Shown here in pieces: positions 24,846 through 34,388 of a stretch of DNA of 49,212 nt. This stretch comes from Actinomycetes bacterium. Its GTDB lineage: Bacteria > Actinomycetota > Actinomycetes > Propionibacteriales > Propionibacteriaceae. Made by a program: the position numbers and the translations under genes. Numbering within the stretch: the first letter of the stretch is position 1; the number at the start of each line of letters is the position of its first letter. The stretch is taken from positions 1 to 49,212 of the forward strand of contig JAEZYG010000009.1 in NCBI GenBank assembly GCA_023419175.1. Direction: 5' to 3'. The notes beneath the pieces are model-generated. The model ran no database searches and was not told where the DNA came from. It worked only from the letters and a program-made list of their open reading frames with translations.

Positions 24846-26378
24846 GTGCCTAGCACCCTCGAAAAGCTCAGCCCGACCCGGGTTAAGCTCACGATTGACA
24901 TGCCATTTGCTGAGATTGAGCCTGCGATTACTAAGGCTTATCGCGATATCGCCAATCAGGTTTCGATTCCCGGATTCCGTAAGGGGAAGGTTCCTCCGCG
25001 TCTGATCGATCAGCGTTTTGGACGCGGGGCAGTTTTGCAAGAGGCGATCAATGCGGTTCTTCCCAATGCTTATGGCAAGGAGATCGCTGAAAATAAACTC
25101 GCTCCTCTCTCCCAACCCGAGATCGATATCGTAGAGCTCAACGATGGTGAAAACGTCGTCTTCACTGCTGAGGTTGATGTGCGCCCCGATTTCGACGTTG
25201 TGGATCCCGCCTCGATTTCAGTCGAGGTTCCGGTCGCAAAGGTTGAGGATTCCGATGTGGATGAGCGCGTCGAGATGTTGCGTGAGCGTTTCGCAACACT
25301 TACCGATGTGGATCGTAAAGCCGCTGAAGGAGATATCGTCGTTATCAACTTGACTGGACGTCAAGACGGCAAGGTTCTCGATGATGCCGAAGCGAAGGAT
25401 GTCTCCTATAAGGTCGGCTCGGGAAATATGATTGACGGCATTGATGATGCTGTTACAGGTCTTAAGGCTGGAGAAAACGCCACCTTCACCTCCACTTTGA
25501 TGGGTGGTAAATTCCGCGGCCAGAAGGCTGATATTGAGGTTGAGGTCATCAAGGTTCAGCAGCAGGAATTACCTGATGTCGATGATGAATTCGCTCAGAT
25601 GGTCAGCCAATTCGATACCGTTGACGAGATGCGCGCTGATCTGCGTGAAAGTCTTGAACGCATGGCGCGTTTGGATCAGGCACGTGCTGCCCGTGAGAAG
25701 ATCCTTGAAAAGCTCGTCGAGAGCACTGAATTTGAACTTCCTGAAGGCTTCGTCGATCGAGAGGTAGAGGCTCGCCGCAATTCAATCAATCAGCAGCTTG
25801 CCAATGCTGGGCTTACCCTTGAGCAATATCTCGAAGATGCCGAGGACGAGAAGGCAACCACCCCTGAAGAATTCTGGGAGACGGTTACTTTAAGTACCGA
25901 ACAAGGATTGCGCTCGTCGATCATTTTGGACAAGATCGCCGAAGACAATGAATTTGAGATCACCCAAGAAGATCTCACTCAGCTCATCTTCGCTCGAGCT
26001 CAGAATAATGGCACCAGTCCTGAGCAAGAGATGCAGCACATGATGGAGCATGGACATACCGCTGAGTGGATGGGTGAAGTTCGTCGAGGTAAAGCTTTAG
26101 AGAAGCTGGTGGGCGAAGCTCAGGTCAGCGATGCCGATGGTAATGCTGTCGATCTGAAACATCTCAATGGGGATGGAACGATCCGCGAGGAAAGCCCTGT
26201 CGAACAGTTTGCTGAGGTCGGTGAAAAGGTTGAAGATTTAACCGAGAAACCTAAGGCTAAGAAGACTGCGAAGAAAGCTACTTCCTCTAAGAAATCTGCC
26301 GAGAAGAAGGCAGAGGAGAAGCCTGCTAAGAAACCTGCGACTAAGAAGGCTGCGAAAGCCGATTCGGCTGAGGACTGA
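24846..26378 (+). CDS. tig: Trigger factor chaperone
   Basis: Ribosome-associated chaperone and peptidyl-prolyl isomerase. The N-terminal ribosome-binding domain contains the signature PGFRKGKVP (about 41-49, GFRKGK loop). The FKBP-type PPIase domain spans about 155-245, and the helical chaperone arms follow to about 430. The last ~45 residues are a Lys/Ala/Pro-rich tail seen in many actinobacterial trigger factors. The start is GTG 24846 with CCAGGAG upstream. Its 510 residues are long because of the tail. It lies directly upstream of the clpP1-clpP2-clpX cluster, with one permease gene between, as in other actinobacteria. Confidence 0.96.
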   Translation: MPSTLEKLSPTRVKLTIDMPFAEIEPAITKAYRDIANQVSIPGFRKGKVPPRLIDQRFGRGAVLQEAINAVLPNAYGKEIAENKLAPLSQPEIDIVELNDGENVVFTAEVDVRPDFDVVDPASISVEVPVAKVEDSDVDERVEMLRERFATLTDVDRKAAEGDIVVINLTGRQDGKVLDDAEAKDVSYKVGSGNMIDGIDDAVTGLKAGENATFTSTLMGGKFRGQKADIEVEVIKVQQQELPDVDDEFAQMVSQFDTVDEMRADLRESLERMARLDQARAAREKILEKLVESTEFELPEGFVDREVEARRNSINQQLANAGLTLEQYLEDAEDEKATTPEEFWETVTLSTEQGLRSSIILDKIAEDNEFEITQEDLTQLIFARAQNNGTSPEQEMQHMMEHGHTAEWMGEVRRGKALEKLVGEAQVSDADGNAVDLKHLNGDGTIREESPVEQFAEVGEKVEDLTEKPKAKKTAKKATSSKKSAEKKAEEKPAKKPATKKAAKADSAED

Positions 26379-26388
26379 TAGCTATTGC

Positions 26389-26428
26389 GTGAAGACCCTC
26401 TCGAGCTGTCGGGAGGGTCTTCCTTTTA
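26389..26428 (+). terminator. Intrinsic terminator after tig
   Basis: GAAGACCCTC and GAGGGTCTTC form a 10-bp stem with a short loop (CGAGCTGTCGG) and then TTTT. It lies between the tig stop and the next gene's ATG. Confidence 0.8.
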
Positions 26429-26439
26429 GGAAGACGGCG

Positions 26440-27516
26440 ATGAGTGATAGCGATAAGTCCACGATGACATCTCAAGGTCTGCCACGTTTCTTGACGGTGG
26501 TATTAGGCTTGGCAGCTCTGTTGATCTGTCTGGTAGTACTCAAGGAATTTTCCAGTCTGATAAGTCCTATTTTCCTTGCTTTGAATTTCATGATTACCGC
26601 CTATCCTCTCCACAGGTGGCTGGTCAGTCGAGGGACGCCGAGCTGGTTAAGCGCTGTGGTGGTGGCATTGACCGTCTTTGCCGTCTTGATCGCTATGGTT
26701 GCCGGTCTAGTGTGGTCGGTCAACGAGATGGTTGCCCTCTTGCCAAGCTATTCCAATGAATTCAATGCCATCTACGATCAGGCAGTTACCTTGGCATATC
26801 GTTTCGGTTTTGAAGCAGACGCTGTTCAATCCGTATGGAAGATGGTCGATCCCAACTCGGTGATTGGGGCAGCGGGTTCTTTCGTCTCGGGAGCGTCTGG
26901 CATCTTTTCGACGCTGGTTGTGATCTTGGCATCTTTAGCCTTCATCGCTATGGATACTCCCGGCTTCGATAGCCGCATGAAAATGTTGTCCACCTCACGT
27001 CATCGCATGGCAATCGCAATGACCAGTTTCGCTCAAGGTATTCGACGCTATTGGTGGGTGACAACGGTTTTTGGTTTGATTGTGGCGATCTTGGACGGAA
27101 TCGCTCTGGTCATTCTCGGAGTGCCTCTCGCCGTCGTTTGGGCTCTGTTTAGTTTCTTGACCAACTACATTCCCAATATCGGTTTTGTCGTCGGTTTGAT
27201 ACCGCCAGCTCTCGTCGCTCTTTTCGCGAAGGATTGGCAGACGGCTGTCTTGGTCATCGTCATCTATTCACTGCTGAATTTCGTTATTCAGTCGATCATT
27301 CAGCCGCGTTTCGCTGGAGAATCTGTCGGTGTAACACCGACGATTTCCTTTATCTCTCTCTTGGTTTGGGCTGCTGTACTCGGAGGAATGGGGACGTTAT
27401 TGGCATTGCCTATGACCTTGCTCATCAAGGCTTTACTTGTCGATTCCGATCCAGATGCCCGATGGGTTAACGCCTTGATCGCCTCTGATCCTGCAGAATC
27501 CACTCGAGAGCCTTGA
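26440..27516 (+). CDS. AI-2E family (PerM/UPF0118) membrane permease
   Basis: Polytopic membrane protein of the AI-2E/PerM family, whose members export or exchange small solutes; the substrate is unknown. I count about 7-8 hydrophobic segments, a soluble loop (about 95-160) between the third and fourth, and the conserved PIFLAL, LTNYIPNIGFVVG and IQPRFAG stretches. I use ATG 26440 (358 residues) with AGGAAG upstream; the frame is open upstream to 26389 but would run through the tig terminator hairpin. A second ATG at 26464 is possible. Confidence 0.87.
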   Translation: MSDSDKSTMTSQGLPRFLTVVLGLAALLICLVVLKEFSSLISPIFLALNFMITAYPLHRWLVSRGTPSWLSAVVVALTVFAVLIAMVAGLVWSVNEMVALLPSYSNEFNAIYDQAVTLAYRFGFEADAVQSVWKMVDPNSVIGAAGSFVSGASGIFSTLVVILASLAFIAMDTPGFDSRMKMLSTSRHRMAIAMTSFAQGIRRYWWVTTVFGLIVAILDGIALVILGVPLAVVWALFSFLTNYIPNIGFVVGLIPPALVALFAKDWQTAVLVIVIYSLLNFVIQSIIQPRFAGESVGVTPTISFISLLVWAAVLGGMGTLLALPMTLLIKALLVDSDPDARWVNALIASDPAESTREP

Positions 27517-27575
27517 TCGCTTCTCTCGTGGGCGAAATAAGCGTGTAGATTCTTCGCTTTTTTGACTATCTCGGC

Positions 27576-27581
27576 TAGTTT
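27576..27581 (+). promoter_or_regulatory. Candidate -10 element for leaderless clpP1 mRNA
   Basis: TAGTTT ends 6 bases before the clpP1 GTG, and no Shine-Dalgarno lies between them. A TTGACT at 27562-27567 is too close to serve as its -35. Confidence 0.4.
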
Positions 27582-27587
27582 CGTTCT

Positions 27588-28211
27588 GTGAACAATATTC
27601 CTGCTCTTCGCGCTGCGGCTGCGGCGGCATCTCCCGCAGGTCTGAATGACAATGTCTATCAGGCACTCTTGTCGAATCGTATCGTCTTCCTTGGCTCTGA
27701 GGTTCGCGACGAGAACGCAAATGCGATCTGTGCTCAGATGCTCTTGCTCAACGCTGAAGATCCGCATAAGGATATCTGGCTTTATATCAATTCCCCAGGC
27801 GGATCAGTTGATTCCGGTATGGCGATTTACGACACCATGCAGTGGATCGGTAACGATGTCGCCACCGTGGCTATGGGGTTGGCAGCGTCCATGGGTCAGC
27901 TTCTGCTCACCTCTGGTACTCCAGGTAAGCGCTATGCCTTACCCCATTCGCGTATCTTGATGCACCAGCCTTCGGGAGGTATGGGAGGAACAGCTTCGGA
28001 TATCAAGATTCAAGCTGAGCAATCGATTCACCTCAAGCAGGTTCTTTCAAAATTGAATGCCCAGCACACTGGACAACCTCTCGAAAAGATCCTGGTCGAT
28101 TCCGATCGTGACCGCTGGTTCACCGCTCAAGAGGCGAAGGAATATGGATTTATCGACCATGTTTTTGAAAAGGCATCGCAGGTCAACGATGCTGAAGCTC
28201 CGAATAGGTGA
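27588..28211 (+). CDS. clpP1: ATP-dependent Clp protease proteolytic subunit ClpP1
   Basis: Serine peptidase ring that, by actinobacterial precedent, assembles with ClpP2 into a mixed tetradecamer fed by ClpX or ClpC. The catalytic triad is Ser101 (GLAASMGQ), His126 (LMHQPSGG) and Asp174 (DSDRDRW). NSPGGSVDSG forms the oxyanion-side loop. The length is 207 residues, with a ~20-residue Ala-rich N-terminal stretch that may be processed. The start is GTG 27588, probably leaderless. Its stop is 4 bases before the clpP2 ATG. Confidence 0.95.
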   Translation: MNNIPALRAAAAAASPAGLNDNVYQALLSNRIVFLGSEVRDENANAICAQMLLLNAEDPHKDIWLYINSPGGSVDSGMAIYDTMQWIGNDVATVAMGLAASMGQLLLTSGTPGKRYALPHSRILMHQPSGGMGGTASDIKIQAEQSIHLKQVLSKLNAQHTGQPLEKILVDSDRDRWFTAQEAKEYGFIDHVFEKASQVNDAEAPNR

Positions 28212-28215
28212 TCTG

Positions 28216-28875
28216 ATGACGATATCTATGATTCCTGGCACCAATCTGCCAGCAGCTCCTAAAGATACCAATCCCTATGAAGTGACGATGGATTACATCA
28301 TTCCTCAATGGGAAGAGCGGACGAGCTATGGAGTACGTCGTATCGATCCCTATGCCAAACTCTTTGAAGACCGCATCATCTTCTTAGGCACTCCGATCAC
28401 TGACGATATCGCCAACGCCGTCATGGCTCAGCTTCTCGTCTTGCAGTCGATGGACGCTGAGCGCAAAGTATCGATCTATTTGAATTCTCCAGGCGGTTCC
28501 TTCACCGCTTTGACAGCGATCTATGACACGATGCGTTATATCAAGCCCGATGTGGAGACTGTCTGCTTAGGGCAGGCAGCTTCAGCGGCGGCAGTGATCC
28601 TGGCTGCCGGGGCGAAGGGGAAGCGTTTGGCTTTGCCGAATTCTCGTATCCTCATCCATCAGCCGGCTGTCGGTGGGGATGGATCCTATGGACAGTCGTC
28701 CGATTTGGAAATCGCTGCTCGTGAGATCATGAGGATTCGTACATTGATGGAGACGATGCTGGCGGAAAATACCGGACAGCCTATTGAGAAGATCAGTCGA
28801 GACGTTGAACGCGATAAGTATCTCACTGCTCAAGAGGCGAAAGAATACGGCATTATCGACGATATTCTCGGCTAA
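28216..28875 (+). CDS. clpP2: ATP-dependent Clp protease proteolytic subunit ClpP2
   Basis: Second ClpP paralogue, partner of ClpP1. The triad is Ser123 (GQAASAAAV), His148 (LIHQPAVGG) and Asp200 (RDVERDKY). The N terminus has about 30 residues before the conserved core (NPYEVTMDYI), as in other actinobacterial ClpP2. ATG 28216 follows the clpP1 stop directly; AGGTGATCT overlapping the clpP1 stop is an extended Shine-Dalgarno match, slightly close for 28216, so ATG 28228 is an alternative. Length is 219 residues. clpX follows after 35 bases. Confidence 0.95.
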   Translation: MTISMIPGTNLPAAPKDTNPYEVTMDYIIPQWEERTSYGVRRIDPYAKLFEDRIIFLGTPITDDIANAVMAQLLVLQSMDAERKVSIYLNSPGGSFTALTAIYDTMRYIKPDVETVCLGQAASAAAVILAAGAKGKRLALPNSRILIHQPAVGGDGSYGQSSDLEIAAREIMRIRTLMETMLAENTGQPIEKISRDVERDKYLTAQEAKEYGIIDDILG

Positions 28876-28910
28876 GATCGAGCTCTCGCTGGGAAACTCT
28901 GGGAGGAAAT

Positions 28911-30185
28911 ATGGCGCGTGAGGGCGAAACGGGCGATCTGTTCAAATGCTCTTTTTGTGCAAAGACACAAAAACAGGTGCGTAAACTCATTGCAGGTCCA
29001 GGTGTTTATATCTGCGATGAATGTATCGACTTGTGCAATGAGATCATGGCAGAAGAGCTCCCTCAGCCCTCTATTGCCGCTAAAGCGAAGAAAGACTTAC
29101 CCAAGCCACGGGAGATTTACGATTTTCTCAATGAATATGTCATCGGACAAGAACAGGCTAAAAAGGTTCTTTCAGTAGCGGTCTATAACCATTACAAGAG
29201 AATTGCAGCCAACGATTCGTCTACCCGCGATAGCGATGGGGTAGAACTGGCTAAATCCAATATTTTACTTTTGGGACCGACAGGTAGTGGAAAAACCTAT
29301 CTGGCTCAATCCCTAGCGCGCATGTTGGACGTCCCCTTTGCTATCGCCGATGCTACAACCGTTACCGAAGCTGGATATGTTGGTGACGATGTGGAAAATA
29401 TTCTTCTTCGTCTCCTTCAAGCTGCTGATTTCGATGTTGCAAAAGCCCAACGGGGCATTATCTATATCGATGAGATCGATAAATTAGCTCGTAAATCCGA
29501 TAACCCTTCTTTGACCAGAGATGTCTCTGGTGAAGGTGTTCAGCAAGCCTTGTTGAAAATCGTTGAGGGGACGGTAGCCAATATTCCACCGCGCGGTGGA
29601 CGCAAACACCCCAATCACGAGATTATCCCTCTTGATACGTCCAATATTCTCTTCATCGCTGGAGGTGCGTTTGAAGGTTTGGATCAGATCATCGACGATC
29701 GGGTGGGAAAGCGCTCCTTGGGATTCAGCGCAGGAGACGATGAAAAGCAAGCAGATCATGCTCCCACTGCTCATGTGGACGCTGGGGATTTGAAAAAATT
29801 CGGTCTTATCCCTGAATTGATTGGACGTTTCCCCGTTAAAGCTCATCTGGCATCCCTCGATGAGGAATCCTTGCAAAAGATTTTGACCATTCCACGTAAT
29901 GCCCTAGTCAAACAATATGAGAAGCTTTTTGACCTTGACGGGGTGGAATTGGTGGTCACTGCTGATGCTGTCGGCGCTATTGCTGAGCAGGCTGCTAAAA
30001 TCCAGGCCGGTGCTCGCGGTTTGAGAGCCATGATGGAGCAGATCTTGCTCTCTCCGATGTACGACGCTCCGTCCAGGGAAGATCTCGCTCAAGTCATCAT
30101 TACCGCTGAGGTGGTGACAGGTCAAAGTGAGCCGATCTATCTCACTCATGATGAGCTGAATTCTGAAGGGAAAGAACCCGCCTAG
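28911..30185 (+). CDS. clpX: ATP-dependent Clp protease ATP-binding subunit ClpX
   Basis: AAA+ unfoldase that delivers substrates to ClpP1P2. The N-terminal zinc-binding domain has Cys13, Cys16, Cys35 and Cys38 (CSFC, CDEC). Walker A GPTGSGKT is near 122-129, the pore loop GYVGDDVE follows, Walker B IIYIDEIDK is near 184, and the second pore motif RGGRKHP comes after it. The ClpP-binding loop reads SLGFSA, close to the IGF consensus. Its 424 residues are standard. ATG 28911 has GGGAGG upstream. thrC follows with its own promoter. Confidence 0.97.
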   Translation: MAREGETGDLFKCSFCAKTQKQVRKLIAGPGVYICDECIDLCNEIMAEELPQPSIAAKAKKDLPKPREIYDFLNEYVIGQEQAKKVLSVAVYNHYKRIAANDSSTRDSDGVELAKSNILLLGPTGSGKTYLAQSLARMLDVPFAIADATTVTEAGYVGDDVENILLRLLQAADFDVAKAQRGIIYIDEIDKLARKSDNPSLTRDVSGEGVQQALLKIVEGTVANIPPRGGRKHPNHEIIPLDTSNILFIAGGAFEGLDQIIDDRVGKRSLGFSAGDDEKQADHAPTAHVDAGDLKKFGLIPELIGRFPVKAHLASLDEESLQKILTIPRNALVKQYEKLFDLDGVELVVTADAVGAIAEQAAKIQAGARGLRAMMEQILLSPMYDAPSREDLAQVIITAEVVTGQSEPIYLTHDELNSEGKEPA

Positions 30186-30229
30186 ACAATCACAATATGG
30201 TCTGGTCGTTCATAGGATTTTCTCCCCTT

Positions 30230-30235
30230 TAGAAT
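30230..30235 (+). promoter_or_regulatory. Candidate -10 element for leaderless thrC mRNA
   Basis: TAGAAT, a strong -10 match, is followed by six bases (GGAGGG) and then the thrC GTG. The purine run abuts the start codon, too close to act as a Shine-Dalgarno, so transcription probably begins at the GTG. Confidence 0.55.
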
Positions 30236-30241
30236 GGAGGG

Positions 30242-31687
30242 GTGCGCTATCTTTCAACTCGCAGTAACGATCCTGCAGCCCGCTATCAATTCACCGATAT
30301 TCTCTTAGAGGGGCTTGCCTCGGATGGCGGGCTCTATCTTCCCGAATCCTATCCGAAGCTAAGCGATGCTGATCTTATCCGTCTTCGCTCGATCTATGCC
30401 ACGGACGGATATGCCGCTTTGGCATATGAGATCTGCTCTCTCTATATCGATGATATCTGTGCTGAAGATCTTAAAGAGATCTGCGCACGCGCCTATACAG
30501 TTGAAAAATTCTGTGATGAACGCATCGTTCCAGTGAGCTCTTTGGATTCCACCCTGCTCTTAGCTCATCTGTCGAATGGCCCGACAGCAGCATTCAAAGA
30601 TATGGCGATGCAGATGCTTGGAGAGCTTTTCGACTATGAATTGAGCAGGCGAGGTCAGCGTCTTGCAATCGTGGGAGCGACAAGCGGAGATACGGGAAGC
30701 GCTGCTGAATATGCCATGCGAGGACGTGACATGATCGATGTCTTCATGCTCACACCTGCTGGACGAATGTCTGCCTTCCAACAGGCGCAGATGTTCAGCC
30801 TTCAAGATCCCAATATCCATAATATCGCCCTCGATGGAGTTTTTGACGACTGTCAAGATGTGGTGAAAGAGATCAATGCTGATGCGCAGTTTAAGGCTCG
30901 CTATCACATTGGGGCGGTCAACTCGATTAACTGGGCTCGTCTGCTTGCTCAAATCTGCTATTACGTAGCGATCTATTTCAATGCCACTCACGACAATAGT
31001 GAACGCATCTCAATATGTGTTCCTACAGGTAATTTCGGCAATATCTGCGCCGGGTATATCGCTCGTGAGATGGGGATCGGAATCGATCGTCTCATCGCAG
31101 CTACTAATGAAAATGATGTCCTCGACGAATTCTTTACTACAGGACGCTATCGCATTCGTCCAGGAGATCAGGTAGCACAAACCTCAAGTCCATCAATGGA
31201 TATTGCGAAAGCGTCCAATTTTGAGCGTTTCGTCTTTGATCTATGCGGACGAAACGCCCACTCTATACGTGATCTGTTTACCAATCAGCTGTCAGTGCAT
31301 GGAGAGTTCAGCCTCGATGCTAGGACGATGGAGGTCGTCTCATCGCGATATGGATTCCTCTCGGGACGTTCCACCCATGCTGATCGTATTGAAACGATCG
31401 CTCGTATCTATCGTGATTATGGAGTATTGATCGATCCTCATACGGCAGACGGCGTCAAAGTCGCTTTGGATTATCGTGACCGGCTCGATACTCCTATCGT
31501 CGTATGCGAGACCGCTCTTTTCGTGAAATTCGCCGAGACGATGAAAGAAGCTCTTGGCTTCCTTCCCGACATGCCCCCGCGTTTCGCCGGGATTGAAGAT
31601 GCTCATCGCCGCGTTGTCGACATGCCGAACGATGCCCAACAGGTGAAAAAGATGATCGCTGACTATCTCGATCCCATTGTGAACTAG
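30242..31687 (+). CDS. thrC: Threonine synthase (long form)
   Basis: PLP enzyme converting O-phosphohomoserine to threonine. This is the ~480-residue class (E. coli/fungal type) with the N-terminal MRYLSTR and SDGGLYLPE signatures. The PLP-binding lysine is Lys119 in TAAFKDMAMQ, and the phosphate loop region is GATSGDTGSAAEYAM. The class with NSINWARLLAQICYY is clearly recognisable. Start GTG 30242. It lies alone between clpX and a strong terminator, away from hom and thrB, so it is regulated separately. Confidence 0.95.
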   Translation: MRYLSTRSNDPAARYQFTDILLEGLASDGGLYLPESYPKLSDADLIRLRSIYATDGYAALAYEICSLYIDDICAEDLKEICARAYTVEKFCDERIVPVSSLDSTLLLAHLSNGPTAAFKDMAMQMLGELFDYELSRRGQRLAIVGATSGDTGSAAEYAMRGRDMIDVFMLTPAGRMSAFQQAQMFSLQDPNIHNIALDGVFDDCQDVVKEINADAQFKARYHIGAVNSINWARLLAQICYYVAIYFNATHDNSERISICVPTGNFGNICAGYIAREMGIGIDRLIAATNENDVLDEFFTTGRYRIRPGDQVAQTSSPSMDIAKASNFERFVFDLCGRNAHSIRDLFTNQLSVHGEFSLDARTMEVVSSRYGFLSGRSTHADRIETIARIYRDYGVLIDPHTADGVKVALDYRDRLDTPIVVCETALFVKFAETMKEALGFLPDMPPRFAGIEDAHRRVVDMPNDAQQVKKMIADYLDPIVN

Positions 31688-31737
31688 ATTCACTAAGAAG
31701 AAGTCCGTCGCTTTCTAACAGAGATTGGTAGATATTG

Positions 31738-31778
31738 ATAACGATAAGACCCCTACACGGTAGGGGTCTTATCGTTAT
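31738..31778. terminator. Bidirectional terminator between thrC and valS
   Basis: A perfect 19-bp stem: 31738-31756 pairs with 31760-31778 around a 3-base loop (core GACCCCTAC / GTAGGGGTC, flanked by ATAACGATAA and its complement). The A/T-rich outer arms supply T-runs in both directions, serving convergent thrC (+) and valS (minus). Confidence 0.88.
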
Positions 31779-31806
31779 GCGTTAGGTCGACGGGCTCTAT
31801 ACCTAT

Positions 31807-34365
31807 TTAGGATGCCAAGGTCGCCTCTACCGAAATCGTCTCTCCTGGATTCCATTGGATCTCGCCTGTGATATGTCCCACTGCGCGAAGATCGCCCTCA
31901 ACCTGGTGGAGCATCTCCAAGGTGGTTTCGTCTGCGTTGATTATGCAAGAGATGATCTCGGTTTTCATAGAGACCTTTGCCGATGATTTTGCGGTACGCA
32001 AACCTGTTAAGACAGCAGAAACCTTATCGAGCAGATCGGGATCGCCTTCCACGTCCACTTCGGATTCGAGCGGCCATGAGGCTCGGTGAATCGATCCGCT
32101 TTGCCACCAACTCCATACCTCTTCGGTAGAGAAAGGCATGAAGGGGGCGAAGAGACGCAGCATCACGGATAAAGCCAACTGTAAAGCCGCATGGGCTGAG
32201 GCTGCAGCCTGCTCGCCGCGTGCTCCATAGGCTCTTTCTTTGACCAATTCCACATAGTCATCGCAGAAAGACCAGAAGAAAGTCTCGGTGGCTTCTAAAG
32301 CATCGGTGTACTGATAATTATCAAAAGATTCGGTGGCGCTGATAACTACCTGACGCAAAGCTGCAATCATGGCTCGGTCGATGGGCTCGACGATGAGATC
32401 TGGACTGGCAGGTGATCCTAGGCCCAAGACGAAACGGGAGGCATTCAAAATCTTGGTAGCTAGACGCTTACCAACTTTCATCTGCGTCTTATCAAAGGGA
32501 GAATCGGTTCCTGGGCGAGCCATTGAAGCGCGCCAGCGAACAGCATCGGTGCCGAATTCGTCCAAAATATCGGACGGTACCACCACATTTCCCTTGGACT
32601 TACTCATCTTCTTTCGGTCGGGATCGACAACGAAACCGGAGATAGGGGCGACCTTCCAGGGAAGCTTGCCCTCTTCTAGATGAGAGCGGACAACTCTGCT
32701 GAAAAGCCAGGTGCGGATAATGTCATGAGCTTGTGGGGCGATATCCATCGGATAGGTGAGCTCCCACAGTTGTTCATCTCGCTGCCACCCACAGGCGATC
32801 TGCGGGGTCAAGGAGGAGGTTGCCCAGGTGTCCATGACGTCAGGATCTGCCATGAATCCACCGGCTTGTCCGCGTTGAGACTCTTCAAATCCTGGAGCTG
32901 GCTGAGAAGCTGGATCGACAGGCAGCATGGATTCATCCGCAGCGATCGGATGATCGTAATCGGGATCCCCATTCTCATCCAAGCGATACCAGATCGGGAA
33001 GGGGACACCGAAGAAACGCTGACGGCTGACCAGCCAATCGCCATTCAATCCCTGAACCCAGTTGGCATAGCGGTGACGCATATGCTCGGGAACGAAAGTG
33101 AGCTGATCCGCATAGGAGAGTAAGGAAGAACGCAAAGCCTCATCTCGTCCGCCATTGGAGATATACCACTGACGGGTGGAGACGATTTCGAGGGGCTTAT
33201 CACCCTTCTCGTAGAAATTCGTCATGCGCTTAGTCGGCTTCGGGTCGCCTACTAAATCGCAAGATTCTTTCAACATCTCGACAGTGGTTTTGCGTGCGGT
33301 AAAAATAGTCGATCCGGCGATGCGAGCAAAGGCTTCGCCATTGGTCACCCAATCGGGGGTATCGGTAACGATCCGTCCACGACGATCGATGATCGTTCGC
33401 GTGGGCAAATTGAGCTCACGCCACCACGTCACGTCCACAAGATCGCCAAAGGTACAGCACATGGCAATACCCGATCCCTTATCCGGCTCGGCAGCTGGGT
33501 GGGCGATGACAGGAACTTCCACGCCGAACAGGGGAGTGGTGACGGTAGTGCCGAAGAGCGGTTGATAGCGCTCGTCATCAGGGTGGGCGATCAGGGCACA
33601 ACAGGCTGCGAGAAGCTCGGGACGAGTCGTCTCGATAATCACCTCGTCCCCATCTGGACGATGGAAACGCAAAGCATGGTAGAAACCGTCATATTCTCGC
33701 GCTTCCAATTCAGCTTGAGCGACGGCAGTTTGGAAGGTGACATCCCACATGGTTGGGGCAAGGGAAAGATAGGCTTCCCCGCGAGAAAGATTGCGCAAGA
33801 AAGCTCGTTGAGCCACCGTCTGCGCTTCATCGGAGATTGTCGAATATAAGGTAGACCAGTCCACGGACAGACCCAACTGGCGCCACAGAGCCTCGAAAGC
33901 TTTCTCATCGATACGGGTCAATTCATGGCACAGCTCGATGAAATTGCGACGCGAAATCGGAATCTGCTTTTTCGGATCGGGTTTGGCAGGAGGGCAGAAA
34001 TCGGGATCGTAGGGGATGGAAGGATCGCAACGCACTCCATAGAAATTTTGGACACGACGTTCGGTGGGAAGACCATTATCGTCCCAGCCCATCGGGTAGA
34101 AGACCTCTTTGCCACGCATCCGCTGGTAGCGTGCGATGACATCGGTATGGGTATAGCTGAATACGTGACCTACATGCAATGAGCCCGAGACGGTCGGCGG
34201 TGGAGTGTCGATGGAGAAAACTTTTTCACGCTTGTCGGGACGAGTAAAAGCATATGTTTTATTCTCCTCCCATGCCGAGGACCATTTGTCTTCAAGCCCT
34301 TCTAAAGATGCGCGCTCAGGAATCGTCCAGGTACGCGTCTTGGTCTCGTTATGCATCGCAGTCAT
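31807..34365 (-). CDS. valS: Valyl-tRNA synthetase (type 2)
   Basis: Class I synthetase charging tRNA-Val. The HIGH-equivalent HVGH lies at residues 64-67 (PPPTVSGSLHVGH) and KMSKS near 585. WDDNGLPTERRVQ and NFYGVRCDPS mark the type-2 ValRS subgroup. The editing (CP1) domain is present with ETTRPELL and VIAHP. Its 852 residues fit type 2. A C-terminal coiled-coil typical of type 1 enzymes is absent. The start is ATG 34365 (or ATG 34356, three codons later). It is followed by the shared terminator with thrC. Confidence 0.95.
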   Translation of the reverse strand: MTAMHNETKTRTWTIPERASLEGLEDKWSSAWEENKTYAFTRPDKREKVFSIDTPPPTVSGSLHVGHVFSYTHTDVIARYQRMRGKEVFYPMGWDDNGLPTERRVQNFYGVRCDPSIPYDPDFCPPAKPDPKKQIPISRRNFIELCHELTRIDEKAFEALWRQLGLSVDWSTLYSTISDEAQTVAQRAFLRNLSRGEAYLSLAPTMWDVTFQTAVAQAELEAREYDGFYHALRFHRPDGDEVIIETTRPELLAACCALIAHPDDERYQPLFGTTVTTPLFGVEVPVIAHPAAEPDKGSGIAMCCTFGDLVDVTWWRELNLPTRTIIDRRGRIVTDTPDWVTNGEAFARIAGSTIFTARKTTVEMLKESCDLVGDPKPTKRMTNFYEKGDKPLEIVSTRQWYISNGGRDEALRSSLLSYADQLTFVPEHMRHRYANWVQGLNGDWLVSRQRFFGVPFPIWYRLDENGDPDYDHPIAADESMLPVDPASQPAPGFEESQRGQAGGFMADPDVMDTWATSSLTPQIACGWQRDEQLWELTYPMDIAPQAHDIIRTWLFSRVVRSHLEEGKLPWKVAPISGFVVDPDRKKMSKSKGNVVVPSDILDEFGTDAVRWRASMARPGTDSPFDKTQMKVGKRLATKILNASRFVLGLGSPASPDLIVEPIDRAMIAALRQVVISATESFDNYQYTDALEATETFFWSFCDDYVELVKERAYGARGEQAAASAHAALQLALSVMLRLFAPFMPFSTEEVWSWWQSGSIHRASWPLESEVDVEGDPDLLDKVSAVLTGLRTAKSSAKVSMKTEIISCIINADETTLEMLHQVEGDLRAVGHITGEIQWNPGETISVEATLAS

Positions 34366-34388
34366 TCTTTCTGTGTCGTGATCGTCGA

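Noticed and set aside
26389..26439. N-terminal extension of the AI-2E permease
   Set aside because: The stretch is the tig terminator hairpin; ATG 26440 after AGGAAG is the better start.
27562..27567. TTGACT as the -35 of clpP1
   Set aside because: It is only 8 bases from the TAGTTT hexamer, and no suitable -10 lies 16-19 bases downstream before the coding region.
27516..27588. ClgR-type operator upstream of clpP1
   Set aside because: I looked for the CGCYNANRGCG core known from Corynebacterium ClgR sites and found none; the AAGCG/CGCTT pair has an 11-base spacer and does not fit.
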